Shown piece after piece: positions 44,722 to 53,242 of a stretch of DNA of 64,000 nucleotides. The DNA comes from Streptomyces chattanoogensis (lineage in GTDB: Bacteria > Actinomycetota > Actinomycetes > Streptomycetales > Streptomycetaceae), in contig NZ_LGKG01000207.1 in the NCBI RefSeq assembly GCF_001294335.1, positions 1-64,000 on the forward strand, read 5' to 3'. Numbering within the stretch: position 1 is the stretch's first letter; the number at the start of each line of letters is the position of its first letter. The notes under the pieces are model-generated. The model worked only from the letters and a program-made list of their open reading frames with translations. It was not told where the DNA came from and ran no database searches. The position numbers and the translations under genes were made by a program.

Positions 44722-45918
44722 TCACGCCGAAACGTCGACCGTCACCTTCTCCTCCCACTCGACCCGGTGGAAGTGGAGCGGGCGGAGCATCTCCTCCGGG
44801 GCGGGGAACGCGGGCGCGTGCTCGCTCTTGCCGGCCTTGACCCTGTTGACGGCCGCGGCATTGCGGCCGATCGCCTCCACCCGCGGACGGCGCAGGCGCT
44901 CGTACGCGGCGAACGCCTCGCCGGGTGTGGGCAGATCGCGAAGGCAGCGGGCCAGTTCGACCGCGCTCTCGATGGCCAGCGAGGCCCCTTGGCCGGAGCT
45001 GGAGGAGGGAGCGTGCACCGCGTCGCCCAGCAGCACCATCCGGCCGCGGTGCCAGTGCGGTACGGACGGCATACGCTCCATCCGGCCGACCACCATCAGG
45101 TCGTCGGGGCTCGTGCGCCGCAGCAGTTGCTCGCCCGGGACATGGCCGGCGTACAGCTCGCGCAGCCTGGCCAGCCACTCGGTCGCGGGCGTCTGCGCCA
45201 CGTCGGCCGGGCTCGGCGGGGTGTCCGCCGGAAGTCCGGCGAACCAGATCAGCCTGTCCGGGCCGCGCCAGTAGCCCATGAAGGCGCGACCGAAAGCGAA
45301 ATACATGGCGCCGGGCTCGACGTCGAACCCGCTGTCCGCCGCCGCGTAGCCGCCGAAACTCAGTACGCCGCCGTACTCGGGGGCGGGCGCCTGCGGGTCG
45401 ATCACGGTGCGGACGGTCGAGCGGATGCCGTCGGCGCCTATCAGGATGTCGCCGGTCGCGGAGGTCCCGTCGGCGAAGTGGGCGGTGACGCCATCGGCCG
45501 TCTCCTCAGCGGCGACCAGCCGCTTGTCGTAGACGAACCGGACGCCCTCGGCGACCGCGTGGTCGGTCAGCGCCCGGAACAGCCGGTCGCGCGGCATCGC
45601 CAGCGTGGCGGGCAGTTCGGGGAAACCGCCGAAGCCGGCGAGGCGATTCCCGGCGCCGTCCGCCATCACCATGCCGGGCACCGGCTGCCCGACGGCCCTC
45701 ACCGCCGCATCGGCGCCGACCACCGCCAGGCCCGCCAGGCCGTTCGGCGCCAGGCCCAGCCAGGCCCCCACACCGTCCGCCGCGGTGGGATACGCCTCGT
45801 AGACCGTCGCCGTGATGCCCGCCTTGCGCAGTGCGAGCGCCGCCACCGGACCCGCCACACCGCCCCCGACGACCAATGCCGTCCGCACACCGGCGCCGTT
45901 GCTTCCGTTGTCGCTCAT
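44722..45918 (-). CDS. FAD-dependent aromatic-type monooxygenase
   Basis: A 398-residue flavoprotein of the para-hydroxybenzoate hydroxylase/TetX-like class. The dinucleotide motif VVGGGVAGPVAALALRKAG starts at residue 16, the DG motif is in DILIGADGIRSTVR, and the FAD ribityl motif GDAVHAPSSSSGQGASLAIE is near 290. These enzymes hydroxylate or inactivate small aromatic compounds using NAD(P)H and oxygen. The start is ATG 45918, with GGAGGGG upstream. It is divergent from a PadR regulator with a shared operator-like element. A drug-modifying or detoxifying role under PadR control is plausible; the substrate is unknown. Confidence 0.9.
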   Translation of the reverse strand: MSDNGSNGAGVRTALVVGGGVAGPVAALALRKAGITATVYEAYPTAADGVGAWLGLAPNGLAGLAVVGADAAVRAVGQPVPGMVMADGAGNRLAGFGGFPELPATLAMPRDRLFRALTDHAVAEGVRFVYDKRLVAAEETADGVTAHFADGTSATGDILIGADGIRSTVRTVIDPQAPAPEYGGVLSFGGYAAADSGFDVEPGAMYFAFGRAFMGYWRGPDRLIWFAGLPADTPPSPADVAQTPATEWLARLRELYAGHVPGEQLLRRTSPDDLMVVGRMERMPSVPHWHRGRMVLLGDAVHAPSSSSGQGASLAIESAVELARCLRDLPTPGEAFAAYERLRRPRVEAIGRNAAAVNRVKAGKSEHAPAFPAPEEMLRPLHFHRVEWEEKVTVDVSA

Positions 45919-45966
45919 AGCCCCTCCTACGGTTCGTTTGCACACCGGAGGGATAGTTGCAGAAAC

Positions 45967-45987
45967 ACTAGTCTCAATGCAACTAGT
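45967..45987. promoter_or_regulatory. Paired ACTAGT operator candidate for PadR
   Basis: ACTAGT-N9-ACTAGT spans 45967-45987, giving a 21-base palindromic arrangement in the divergent gap between the monooxygenase and padR starts. ACTAGT is rare in such GC-rich DNA. The site is placed to control both promoters. Confidence 0.6.
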
Positions 45988-46012
45988 TATCTTGCCCTCT
46001 ACGATGTTCGGC

Positions 46013-46651
46013 ATGACCGCCCCCGTGAAAAGCTCGCCGCTCGGCCTGACCGTGCTCGCGCTGCTGCACTACCGGCCGCTGCACCCGTACGGCATCCAGC
46101 AGCTGCTCAAGCAGTGGGGCAAGGAGCACGTCGTCAACGTCGGCCAGCGGACGGGGCTCTACCGCACCATCGAACGACTGCAGGCCGGCGGGCTGATCGC
46201 CGTCCGGCAGACCGAGCGCGACCAGCAGTACCCCGAGCGAACCGTCTACGAGGTGACCGATGAGGGCCGGGCGGTGACCCGGGAGTGGCTGGAGCAGATG
46301 CTGGCGGTCCCCAAGGCGGAGTTCCCCGTCTTCCCGGCGGCGCTGTCCAACATGCTCCTGCTCAGCCCGGCGGAGGTGCTGCCGATCCTGGAACGGCGGG
46401 CCGCGCGGCTCACCGCCCAACGCGCCGAGCTGGCACGCCAGGCCGCCGACGACGAGCTCGGACTGCCGCGCATCACGCTGATCGAGAACGAATACCTGAT
46501 GGCCGTCCTCGGCGCCGAGACGCGCTGGCTCCAGGGGGTGATCGGCGACCTTCGGGACGGCAGCCTGACCTGGTCCCCGGAGATGCTCGCAGCATTCCAG
46601 GAGGCACAGGAGGCACAGGAGGCACCTGAATCGGCTCCGGGGGGCGAGTAG
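46013..46651 (+). CDS. PadR-family transcriptional regulator
   Basis: A 212-residue PadR regulator. The winged helix occupies about 8-85 (LGLTVLALLHYRPLHPYGIQQLL, then TGLYRTIERLQAGGLIAV and YEVTDEGRAVTREWL). The C-terminal part is the helical dimerisation arm of the Vir-type subgroup, ending in repeats of Gln-Glu-Ala. PadR repressors usually release DNA on binding a phenolic or drug-like ligand, which suits the divergent FAD monooxygenase. ATG 46013 or ATG 46004 could be the start; neither has a ribosome site, so the mRNA may be leaderless. Confidence 0.9.
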   Translation: MTAPVKSSPLGLTVLALLHYRPLHPYGIQQLLKQWGKEHVVNVGQRTGLYRTIERLQAGGLIAVRQTERDQQYPERTVYEVTDEGRAVTREWLEQMLAVPKAEFPVFPAALSNMLLLSPAEVLPILERRAARLTAQRAELARQAADDELGLPRITLIENEYLMAVLGAETRWLQGVIGDLRDGSLTWSPEMLAAFQEAQEAQEAPESAPGGE

Positions 46652-46764
46652 GGGCAAGCCGGCCTCGCCTCGTCCGCCGTACGGCCAGGGGGTGCGGTGG
46701 AGGAATCTGTCGGCCCCGGGGAGTGGTCGACTCGGCCGGCTCTGACCCGCCGGGGCCCAGTCGG

Positions 46765-46959
46765 CTAGTCCCCGGTGGAGAAGGGCCGAACCACCGTGTC
46801 CGGGCCGGGACTCATCAGCGTTTCGTGGCCGTTCTCGAAGCGGACGCGATAAGGAGGCCCGCCGTCGGCCCCGAGTACCTCGATGATCTCTGCCGAACGG
46901 TCGTGCTGACCGACGATTCGCCCGTGCACCAGGAGCCGGTCCCCGACACTCGCCTGCAT
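46765..46959 (-). CDS. DUF1918 small protein
   Basis: A 64-residue protein matching DUF1918, a small SH3-like barrel common in actinobacteria: VGDRLLVHGRIVGQHDRSAEIIEVLGADGGPPYRVRF and ENGHETLMSPGPD. The start is ATG 46959, with GGAGG nine bases upstream. It lies 123 bases downstream of the DUF2252 gene on the same strand. Function unknown; often found in stress-related gene sets. Confidence 0.88.
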   Translation of the reverse strand: MQASVGDRLLVHGRIVGQHDRSAEIIEVLGADGGPPYRVRFENGHETLMSPGPDTVVRPFSTGD

Positions 46960-47082
46960 GCTGTTCCTCCTTGTAGGCCGCGCTGGCCTCTTGCCGAACA
47001 TCGCGGACGTACCCCGGCCGACGGGAGGTATGTACGGTGTCGCCCGAATGGCGACACCACGACGCCGTCCCCCGTCCCCGGA

Positions 47083-48483
47083 TCAGTCGGTCACCGCGGT
47101 GATCCGGCCGGTGCGCGCGGCCTCGGCGAGGCTGTCGTAGTCACGCTGGTTCTGGTCGGCGTAGGCCTCGGCGAACTCGGCCAGGGCCTTGTCGAAGGCA
47201 TCCCCGGTGCCCAGGTATGCGGAGATGGCGATCGCGTCGCCGGAGCGGGCATGGGCCCTGGCCAGACAAGCGCCGCACAGGCGGGCGAAGAGCCGCAGCA
47301 TGTCCGGGTCCATGGTGTCGGGCTGGGCGATGCCCTTCCAGTCGTGCAACTGCCGGACGTAGAAGTCGCGTTCCCGGTCGTCGATGCCGGTGACGTGCTC
47401 CCAGCCGAGGAAGATGTCTCCGACGGTCTGCATCAGCCGCTGCCCGGCGACGACCCGCCGGCCCTCGTTGTCGTAGCCGCTGGGGCCCACGTACGGGGCG
47501 AGTACGGATTCCCCGGCCTCCTTGGCCTGGAGGAGCAGCGGATCCTCGTCGTCCCGGCCGAGCAGCAGGATGATCCAGCAGCGGGTGCCCACGCTGCCGA
47601 CGCCCACCACCTTGCGCGCCATGTCGACCACCCGGTAGCGGCCGAGCAGATGGCGCCGCTCCGAGGAGAGACTCGCTGCGTACCCCTCCAGCAGCAGCCG
47701 CAGTGTGCGCTCCAGGTCGGCGCGTTCGGCACCGGGGAGCAGGTCGCCGAGGGGGGTGATCAGTGGCGGGTCGGGGGCGATCCGGCGCTCACCGTCGACG
47801 ACGCGGGTGAGCTTGGCGAACGCCTGCAGATGGTCCCGGGTGCGTGCCTTGGCCATGGCCCGGTCGGCCCGCTCCCGGATGGTCTTGCTCAGCTGTTCCT
47901 GGCGCGCGAAGTCCTCGGCCTCGTCGCGGGCATACCAGATGTCGAGGGTGCGCATGGTGGAGAAGCGGCGCATCCGCTCCCGGTATGCCTGGACGGCCGC
48001 CTGTACGACGGCGCCGCGCTGCCCGTCGGTGAAGTCGTTGGCGCGGCCGGCGAGGGCGAGGCTGGCGGCGAGCCGCTTGACGTCCCATTCGAACGGGCCC
48101 GGCAGGGTCTCGTCGAAGTCGTTGATGTCGAAGACCAGGCGCCGTTCCGGGGAGGCCAGCAGCCGGAAGTTCAGCAGGTGGGCGTCGCCGCAGAGCTGCG
48201 CCGTGAGGCCGGTATGGGGTGCCCGGCCGAGGTCGGCGGCCATGAGCGCCGCGGCGCCGCGGTAGAAGCGGAACGGCGACTCCAGCATCCGGCCGTAGCG
48301 GATGGGCACCAGCTCCGGTACGCGCGTGGCGGACTGGCTCTCGAGGATGCCGAGGGGATCCGGCCGCTCGGCATCCGGTACGAACCGGGCGTGGCCGGAA
48401 CGCGGTACTCGGGAGCGGGCGGCCCTGCCGCGGGCGGCTCGCTCGGCCGGGGTGGCGTGGGGGGCCGGTTGCGTCGCAGTCAT
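47083..48483 (-). CDS. DUF2252 protein, kinase-like fold
   Basis: A 466-residue DUF2252 protein. The recognisable core is RFYRGAAALMAADL, then CGDAHLLNFRLLASPERRLVFDINDFDETLPGPFEWDVKRLAASL, which resembles the catalytic and metal-binding loops of aminoglycoside-phosphotransferase-like kinases (HxxN and D-x-D positions). The C-terminal region contains VGVGSVGTRCWIILLLG and a helical end. The biochemical role of the family is not established. ATG 48483 has AAGGAGG seven bases upstream. It is divergent from the lipid-kinase-like gene. Confidence 0.88.
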   Translation of the reverse strand: MTATQPAPHATPAERAARGRAARSRVPRSGHARFVPDAERPDPLGILESQSATRVPELVPIRYGRMLESPFRFYRGAAALMAADLGRAPHTGLTAQLCGDAHLLNFRLLASPERRLVFDINDFDETLPGPFEWDVKRLAASLALAGRANDFTDGQRGAVVQAAVQAYRERMRRFSTMRTLDIWYARDEAEDFARQEQLSKTIRERADRAMAKARTRDHLQAFAKLTRVVDGERRIAPDPPLITPLGDLLPGAERADLERTLRLLLEGYAASLSSERRHLLGRYRVVDMARKVVGVGSVGTRCWIILLLGRDDEDPLLLQAKEAGESVLAPYVGPSGYDNEGRRVVAGQRLMQTVGDIFLGWEHVTGIDDRERDFYVRQLHDWKGIAQPDTMDPDMLRLFARLCGACLARAHARSGDAIAISAYLGTGDAFDKALAEFAEAYADQNQRDYDSLAEAARTGRITAVTD

Positions 48484-48677
48484 GGGTGCCTCCTTGCCCG
48501 CCCCGGCCTGAACCGGGCAGTGCCGAGGAGGCGGCATTTCCATCGTCGGGTGCCCGGCCGTTGATCGCCATGCAGCGGTCCGGGGGCCGGTCGCCCGCTC
48601 TGGTGATGCGCTTCGCGGGCGGCGCCCGTGGAATGGAAGACGGGGGCTGTGGCGGCATCGGCGGGAGGTGCGATCGC

Positions 48678-50018
48678 GTGGACAGACGCTGGGCGGCCCG
48701 CCTGGCACTGGCAGCGGGAACGGCGGCCGTGCTGGTCCTGCTGGTGTTCGCCGGGCTGCGGAGCATCGCGCTGGTGGGCGTGGGGCTGGCCGGGCTGGCT
48801 GCCACGGCGGCCGGTCTGTGGTGGGTGCTCGCGCACACTGGGGCGATCAGGGTGCTCGCTCTCCTGCTGGCGGCGGCCGCGCCGGTCGCCGTCCTGGTCC
48901 TCTACGCCCTCGCCGGGCTGCTGTGGGTGGTGCTCGTCTCCGTCGCCCTGTGGACGCTCGCCGTCTCCACGGGCAGAACGGCACTGGCACACGACACCGG
49001 CCCGGCGCGCACACCGGAACGCCCGGCCGCTCCTCCGGGGCGCCCGTTCCTCATCATGAACCCGCGCTCGGGCGGCGGGAAGGTCGGGAGGTTCCGGTTG
49101 GCGGGCCGGGCCAGGGCGCTCGGCGCCGAGGTCGTCGTGCTGGACCCCGAGCATCCCCAGGACGTGGCCGAGCTGGCGCGGCGGGCCGTCGACGACGGCG
49201 CCGATCTGCTCGGTGTCGCGGGCGGCGACGGTACACAGGCCCTGGTCGCGGGCGTGGCGGCACAGCGCGGCGTTCCGTTCGTCGTCATCTCCGCCGGGAC
49301 CCGCAACCATTTCGCCATGGACCTCGGCCTCGACCGTGCGGATCCCTCGGCCTGCCTGCAGGCGCTCACCGACGGCGTCGAGCTCCGCGTCGACCTGGGC
49401 TTCATCGACGTGGGGGTGCCCACGCCGGAAGGCCGGGGGCGGGTCTTCGTCAACAACGCCTCCTTCGGTGCGTACGCGACCGTGGTGCAGAGCCCGGCGT
49501 ACCGCGACGACAAGGCCCGTACGACCCTCCAGATGCTGCCGGACCTGCTGACCCATCACAGCGGACCGCGCCTGACGGTGCGGGCCGATGCCATGACCGT
49601 CGAGGGGCCCCAGGCCGTCCTGGTGAGCAACAACCCCTACCGGATGGGCGATCCCGCCGGCCTGGGGCGCCGGGACCGGCTGGACTCCGGTGTCCTGGGA
49701 GTGCTCGGCGTCAAGGTCGACAACGCGGTCCAGGCGGCCGCGATGCTGCGCGGCAGTCACGGTCCCGAACTGACCTCGACCGCCGCCCGGGAGGTGGTCG
49801 TCGACGCCGACGTGCCCGCCATCCCGGTCGGTGTCGACGGTGAGGCGCTCTCCGTGCCCGCCCCCGTACGCTGCTGGATCGAACCGGGCGCCTTGCGGGT
49901 ACGGCTGCCCCGCCACCGTCCCGGCGTGCCGCGCGGCAAGCCGCCGATGGACTGGCGCAGAGTGCGCAGGCTGGCCGTGACGGTGGGACGGACGGCGGCG
50001 GGGCGTACCACCGGCTGA
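48678..50018 (+). CDS. Membrane-anchored diacylglycerol-kinase-like protein
   Basis: A 446-residue protein. The first 95 residues contain about three transmembrane helices. From about 115 it is a diacylglycerol kinase catalytic domain (DAGKc): FLIMNPRSGGGKVGRFRL, GADLLGVAGGDGTQALVAG with the nucleotide-binding GGDGT, then ISAGTRNHFAMDLGL and the C-terminal beta-sandwich ending VGVDGEALSVPAPVR. Members phosphorylate diacylglycerol or related lipids. Most bacterial relatives are soluble; the N-terminal membrane segment ties this one to the membrane. The start is GTG 48678, with GGGAGG upstream. Confidence 0.85.
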   Translation: MDRRWAARLALAAGTAAVLVLLVFAGLRSIALVGVGLAGLAATAAGLWWVLAHTGAIRVLALLLAAAAPVAVLVLYALAGLLWVVLVSVALWTLAVSTGRTALAHDTGPARTPERPAAPPGRPFLIMNPRSGGGKVGRFRLAGRARALGAEVVVLDPEHPQDVAELARRAVDDGADLLGVAGGDGTQALVAGVAAQRGVPFVVISAGTRNHFAMDLGLDRADPSACLQALTDGVELRVDLGFIDVGVPTPEGRGRVFVNNASFGAYATVVQSPAYRDDKARTTLQMLPDLLTHHSGPRLTVRADAMTVEGPQAVLVSNNPYRMGDPAGLGRRDRLDSGVLGVLGVKVDNAVQAAAMLRGSHGPELTSTAAREVVVDADVPAIPVGVDGEALSVPAPVRCWIEPGALRVRLPRHRPGVPRGKPPMDWRRVRRLAVTVGRTAAGRTTG

Positions 50019-50072
50019 CCGGCGCCGCGCGGTGACCGTGCGAAGCGCGGCCCGCTCGGCGACCCTGGGGGT

Positions 50073-50594
50073 GTGCCACACCGGGGCCATGCGCAGGACT
50101 CGCAGACTCGGCCGCCGACCGGTGCCGCTCCAGTCGACTACAGCGGCGCGGTATACGGCTCGCTGCTCGCCGCCTCCGTGGTGGTCGGCGCCGGAACGCT
50201 CGGCTCGTACCCGAGGTTGGAACTGGTGGTGCTGCTGCTCGGTACCGCCGTGGTGTTCTGGGCCGCGCACGTCTTCTCCCGGCTCTTCGGGGCCAGGATG
50301 GTGCAGCGGGCCATGAGCCGGCAGGAGGTTCGCCGTGTGTGCGCCGAGGAGCGGCCGATCCTCGAGGCGGCCGTCCCGCCGGCCGTTGCCGTGGCGATCG
50401 GTTCACTGTTCGGACTGGATGTCCAGGGCACGGCATGGCTGGCGCTCACCGTCGCGCTGGCCGGGCAGGTCGGCTGGGCGACGCTGGCCGCCGTACGGGC
50501 CGGTGCCGCACGTCGTCTGATCCTGGTCGCCGGTACGGCCAACCTTCTTCTCGGGCTGGTCATCGTGGTCTTCAAGGTCGCGCTTCAGCACTGA
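50073..50594 (+). CDS. Small multi-pass membrane protein
   Basis: A 173-residue protein with four hydrophobic segments (about 27-43, 47-68, 101-118, 123-140 and a final one near 150-168). A charged loop (SRQEVRRVCAEERPILE) lies in the middle. No family is recognised. The GTG start at 50073 follows a G-rich stretch. It lies 54 bases after the lipid-kinase-like gene and may be in its operon. Confidence 0.65.
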   Translation: MPHRGHAQDSQTRPPTGAAPVDYSGAVYGSLLAASVVVGAGTLGSYPRLELVVLLLGTAVVFWAAHVFSRLFGARMVQRAMSRQEVRRVCAEERPILEAAVPPAVAVAIGSLFGLDVQGTAWLALTVALAGQVGWATLAAVRAGAARRLILVAGTANLLLGLVIVVFKVALQH

Positions 50595-50798
50595 TGCGGT
50601 CCCCGCCGGACGACACCGTTCCGGACCGCGACGGAATGACATCGAACTCAAATTCACCCCTCGTATGCAGTGCCGCGTTTCGGCGCCTCAATTTGAGAGT
50701 GTCACTCACCCACGCGAAACATCTGCCACTCCCGGCATCAGCCGCACACCGACCGGATATCGAATACCGGCAGCCTTCTCTTTATTTCCTGAGCGGGC

Positions 50799-50829
50799 TT
50801 GTCATGTATCACCGGTACATGGCTAGTAT
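50799..50829 (+). promoter_or_regulatory. Promoter and palindromic operator upstream of lasso operon
   Basis: TTGTCA (50799-50804) and TAGTAT (50824-50829) could be -35 and -10 elements with a 19-base spacer. The spacer overlaps the inverted repeat CATGTATCACCGGTACATG (50803-50821; six-base arms, seven-base centre). A regulator bound there would block or reposition RNA polymerase. The leader from here to the precursor start is about 125 bases. The rest of 50595-50957 shows no gene. Confidence 0.5.
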
Positions 50830-50957
50830 TTCTATGCGTCCAACCACCTGGCACGTGACGGATGACTATTCCGTTCGTGATTGCGCCGGGATCAGTGCAC
50901 GTCGAATTCTCGGTTCAGCCAGGGTGACAGGTAGTACACCAACACTGAGGAGACGTC

Positions 50958-51068
50958 ATGAAGAAGGCATACGAAGCCCCGACCCTCGTCCGGCTCGGCA
51001 CGTTCCGTCAGCGGACCGGGCTCCTGTCGAAGCACGGCAACGACCGTGTGATCTTCAGCAAGAACTGA
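50958..51068 (+). CDS. Lasso peptide precursor, citrulassin-like
   Basis: A 36-residue precursor, too short for routine gene calling, with ATG 50958 and GAGGAG six bases upstream. The leader (1-21) has the YxxP motif (YEAPTLVRLG) recognised by the B1 protein and Thr at position -2 of the cut (QRTG). The core is LLSKHGNDRVIFSKN, 15 residues. Leu1 would be joined to Asp8, giving an eight-residue ring with the tail RVIFSKN threaded through. The pattern LLxxxGNDRxxxSKN is that of the citrulassins, in which Arg9 may be deiminated to citrulline by an enzyme encoded elsewhere. The cyclase, RRE protein, protease and transporter genes follow directly. Confidence 0.95.
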   Translation: MKKAYEAPTLVRLGTFRQRTGLLSKHGNDRVIFSKN

Positions 51069-51093
51069 GGCAGTCGACTCACGGAATCGACAT

Positions 51094-52944
51094 ATGCCTA
51101 CGTCGCATGAGACGGGGGGAGTGGGCCCCGGTGACGCACACTTCGCGGTCTTTCCGGACTGCGCGGAAGCGCTCGCCGCGGCCCGCTCCTTCCTCCGTCC
51201 AGGAGCCAGGACCCTGGCACATCCCTCTGGCCGGCCGTGGCTGGTCGGCCGGTGGAGCGACCAGGAAATCGTCAGCGCGCAGGCCGGACGGGCCGCCATC
51301 GCCGTGGTGGGCTGCTGCCCGGTCGGCGCGGACGAACTCAAGGGGCACGCACACCGGTTGCGGGACCTCACCGAACTCGACGCACTGGCCCGGAGGCTCC
51401 CCGGCAGCTTCCACCTCGTCGCCGCGCTCGACGGACGAGTGCGCGTCCAGGGGACCGCGTCCGGCCTCCGTCTCGTCTTCCACTCGGTGGTCGACGGTGT
51501 GCAGGTGGCCGCCACCAGTGCCGATGCGCTCGCCGCCGCGATCGGCGCCGAACCGGACGAAGAACGGCTGGCCCTACGGCTGTTGTGGCCGGTGCCCCAC
51601 CCGCTGTCGGAAACCTCGCTCTGGCGCGGCGTGACGGCCGTGTCCCCCGAGGACGCGCTGATCGTCGCACCCGACGGGCGGACAGCCCGGCACTCGCGCT
51701 GGTGGACCCCGCCCGACCCGGTGCGCTCCCTGGCCGGGAACGCGCCCCTGGTGCGGGAGGCGCTGTCGGACGCCGTCGACGCCCGTACGAGCGCGGGCGG
51801 CACGGTCAGCTGCGATCTGTCCGGCGGTCTGGACTCCACCTCGGTCTGCTTCCTGGCCGCGCGGTCACCGGCCCATGTGGTGGCCAGCACCTGGCCCGGC
51901 CGCGACCCCGCCGACTCCGACCTCTACTGGGCCGAAAAGGCCGCTCGCTTCCTCCCGGAGGTCGAGCACCTGATCTGGGACGCCGACGAATCCCCGCTGG
52001 TGTACGACGACCTGCTGGCGATCGACGACCTCATCGACGAGCCCACCATCGGCGTCATGGACCGGTCACGTGTGCTGCACCACCTGCCGGAGCTGGGCCG
52101 GCGCGGCAGCCGGCTGCATCTCACCGGCATCGGCGGCGACCACGTCGCCTGGTGCTCCGAGGCGTACTACCACCGCCTCATCCGTACCCGCCCGCTGCTC
52201 GCCCTCCGGCACCTGCGCGGCTTCCGGACCCTGTTCCACTGGCCGCTGGGGGCCACCGCGCGCGCCCTGGCCGACTCGCGGTCGTACGGACAGTGGCTCG
52301 GGCACGCCGGCCGCCGGCTGCGCGAACCGGAGGCGCCGCCCGTCAGCGGAACCCTCGGCTGGGGGTCACCACCGCGCCTGTTCGACTGGATCACCCCCGA
52401 GGCGTCGCACCTCGTCGGGCGGGCGCTGCGGGACGCCGCCGAGAGCGCCGTGCCGCTCCACCCCGACCGGGGCATGCACACCGACCTCGAACAGATCCGT
52501 ATCTGCACGAGGATCCTGAGGCAGTGGGACCGGATGGCCGCCCGCGTGGGCGTGCCCATGGCCTCGCCGTTCTTCGACGACCGGGTGATCGAGGCCTGTC
52601 TGGCGGTCGATCCCGCCGAGCGGGTCACGCCCTGGGCCTACAAGCCGCTGCTGACCGCCGCCATGCGGGGCATCGTGCCGGATGTCTGTCTGGAGCGCGC
52701 CAACAAGGCGCAGGCCTCGATGGACGCCTCCAACGGACTGCGTGAACGCCGTGGCGATCTCATGGAGTTGTGGGAGGACTCGCACCTGGCCCGGCTCGGC
52801 CTGGTGGACGGCCGGGCGCTGAGGGAGCTGGCCCGACGGCCGTCCACCCCCGGGCTGAACGAAGGACAGCTGTATTCGACGATCGCCTGCGAAGTATGGC
52901 TGCGAAGCCTTTCGCGTAAAAGGCAAGAGGTTTCCAGCGGCTGA
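51094..52944 (+). CDS. Lasso peptide cyclase (asparagine synthetase-like, C protein)
   Basis: A 616-residue asparagine synthetase homologue that adenylates the Asp8 side chain and closes the macrolactam ring. The ATP pyrophosphatase motif LSGGLDSTS is at about 242-250, with IGGDHVAW and the C-terminal ERANKAQASMDASNGLRER block. The N-terminal domain is glutaminase-like but starts MPTSHE, with no Cys at position 2, so it cannot use glutamine, as expected for a lasso cyclase. It starts 25 bases after the precursor stop; the ribosome site before ATG 51094 is weak. It is the second gene in the A-C-B1-B2-D order. Confidence 0.95.
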   Translation: MPTSHETGGVGPGDAHFAVFPDCAEALAAARSFLRPGARTLAHPSGRPWLVGRWSDQEIVSAQAGRAAIAVVGCCPVGADELKGHAHRLRDLTELDALARRLPGSFHLVAALDGRVRVQGTASGLRLVFHSVVDGVQVAATSADALAAAIGAEPDEERLALRLLWPVPHPLSETSLWRGVTAVSPEDALIVAPDGRTARHSRWWTPPDPVRSLAGNAPLVREALSDAVDARTSAGGTVSCDLSGGLDSTSVCFLAARSPAHVVASTWPGRDPADSDLYWAEKAARFLPEVEHLIWDADESPLVYDDLLAIDDLIDEPTIGVMDRSRVLHHLPELGRRGSRLHLTGIGGDHVAWCSEAYYHRLIRTRPLLALRHLRGFRTLFHWPLGATARALADSRSYGQWLGHAGRRLREPEAPPVSGTLGWGSPPRLFDWITPEASHLVGRALRDAAESAVPLHPDRGMHTDLEQIRICTRILRQWDRMAARVGVPMASPFFDDRVIEACLAVDPAERVTPWAYKPLLTAAMRGIVPDVCLERANKAQASMDASNGLRERRGDLMELWEDSHLARLGLVDGRALRELARRPSTPGLNEGQLYSTIACEVWLRSLSRKRQEVSSG

Positions 52945-52987
52945 AGTCAAAGGGTTCTCCGCTTTACGGCAGAAAAGGACTCGGTAA

Positions 52988-53242
52988 ATGCCACTGCGTT
53001 TCGCCCCGGATATCACGACCGCGGAGACGGAATACGGCACCGTCCTGCTCGACCAGCGCAACGGTGACTACTGGGAGCTCAACCCCACCGGCACACTGGT
53101 CATCCGGACACTGCTCGAAGGGGGCGAACAATCGGACGCGGTCGACGCGGTCATCGCCGCATTCGATATCGACCGCGCCCAGGCCGCGCATGACGTCACG
53201 GCGCTCATCGACCTGTTGCAGACCTCGGGACTGACGGTATGA
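52988..53242 (+). CDS. Lasso peptide RRE protein (PqqD-like, B1)
   Basis: An 84-residue PqqD-like RiPP recognition element. It holds the precursor leader by its YxxP motif and delivers it to the protease and cyclase. The fold signature is visible as a winged helix: TEYGTVLLDQRNGDYWELNPTGTLVIRTLLEGG, then a helical end (AAHDVTALIDLLQTSGLTV). AAGGA lies near the start. The stop codon overlaps the B2 start (ATGA), so the two are translationally coupled. Confidence 0.95.
   Translation: MPLRFAPDITTAETEYGTVLLDQRNGDYWELNPTGTLVIRTLLEGGEQSDAVDAVIAAFDIDRAQAAHDVTALIDLLQTSGLTV

Noticed and set aside
51036..51068. Alternative lasso core starting at Gly21
   Set aside because: That would place the conserved Thr at -1 and give a nine-residue ring. 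Thr at -2 with Leu1-Asp8 matches both the general rule and the citrulassin pattern.
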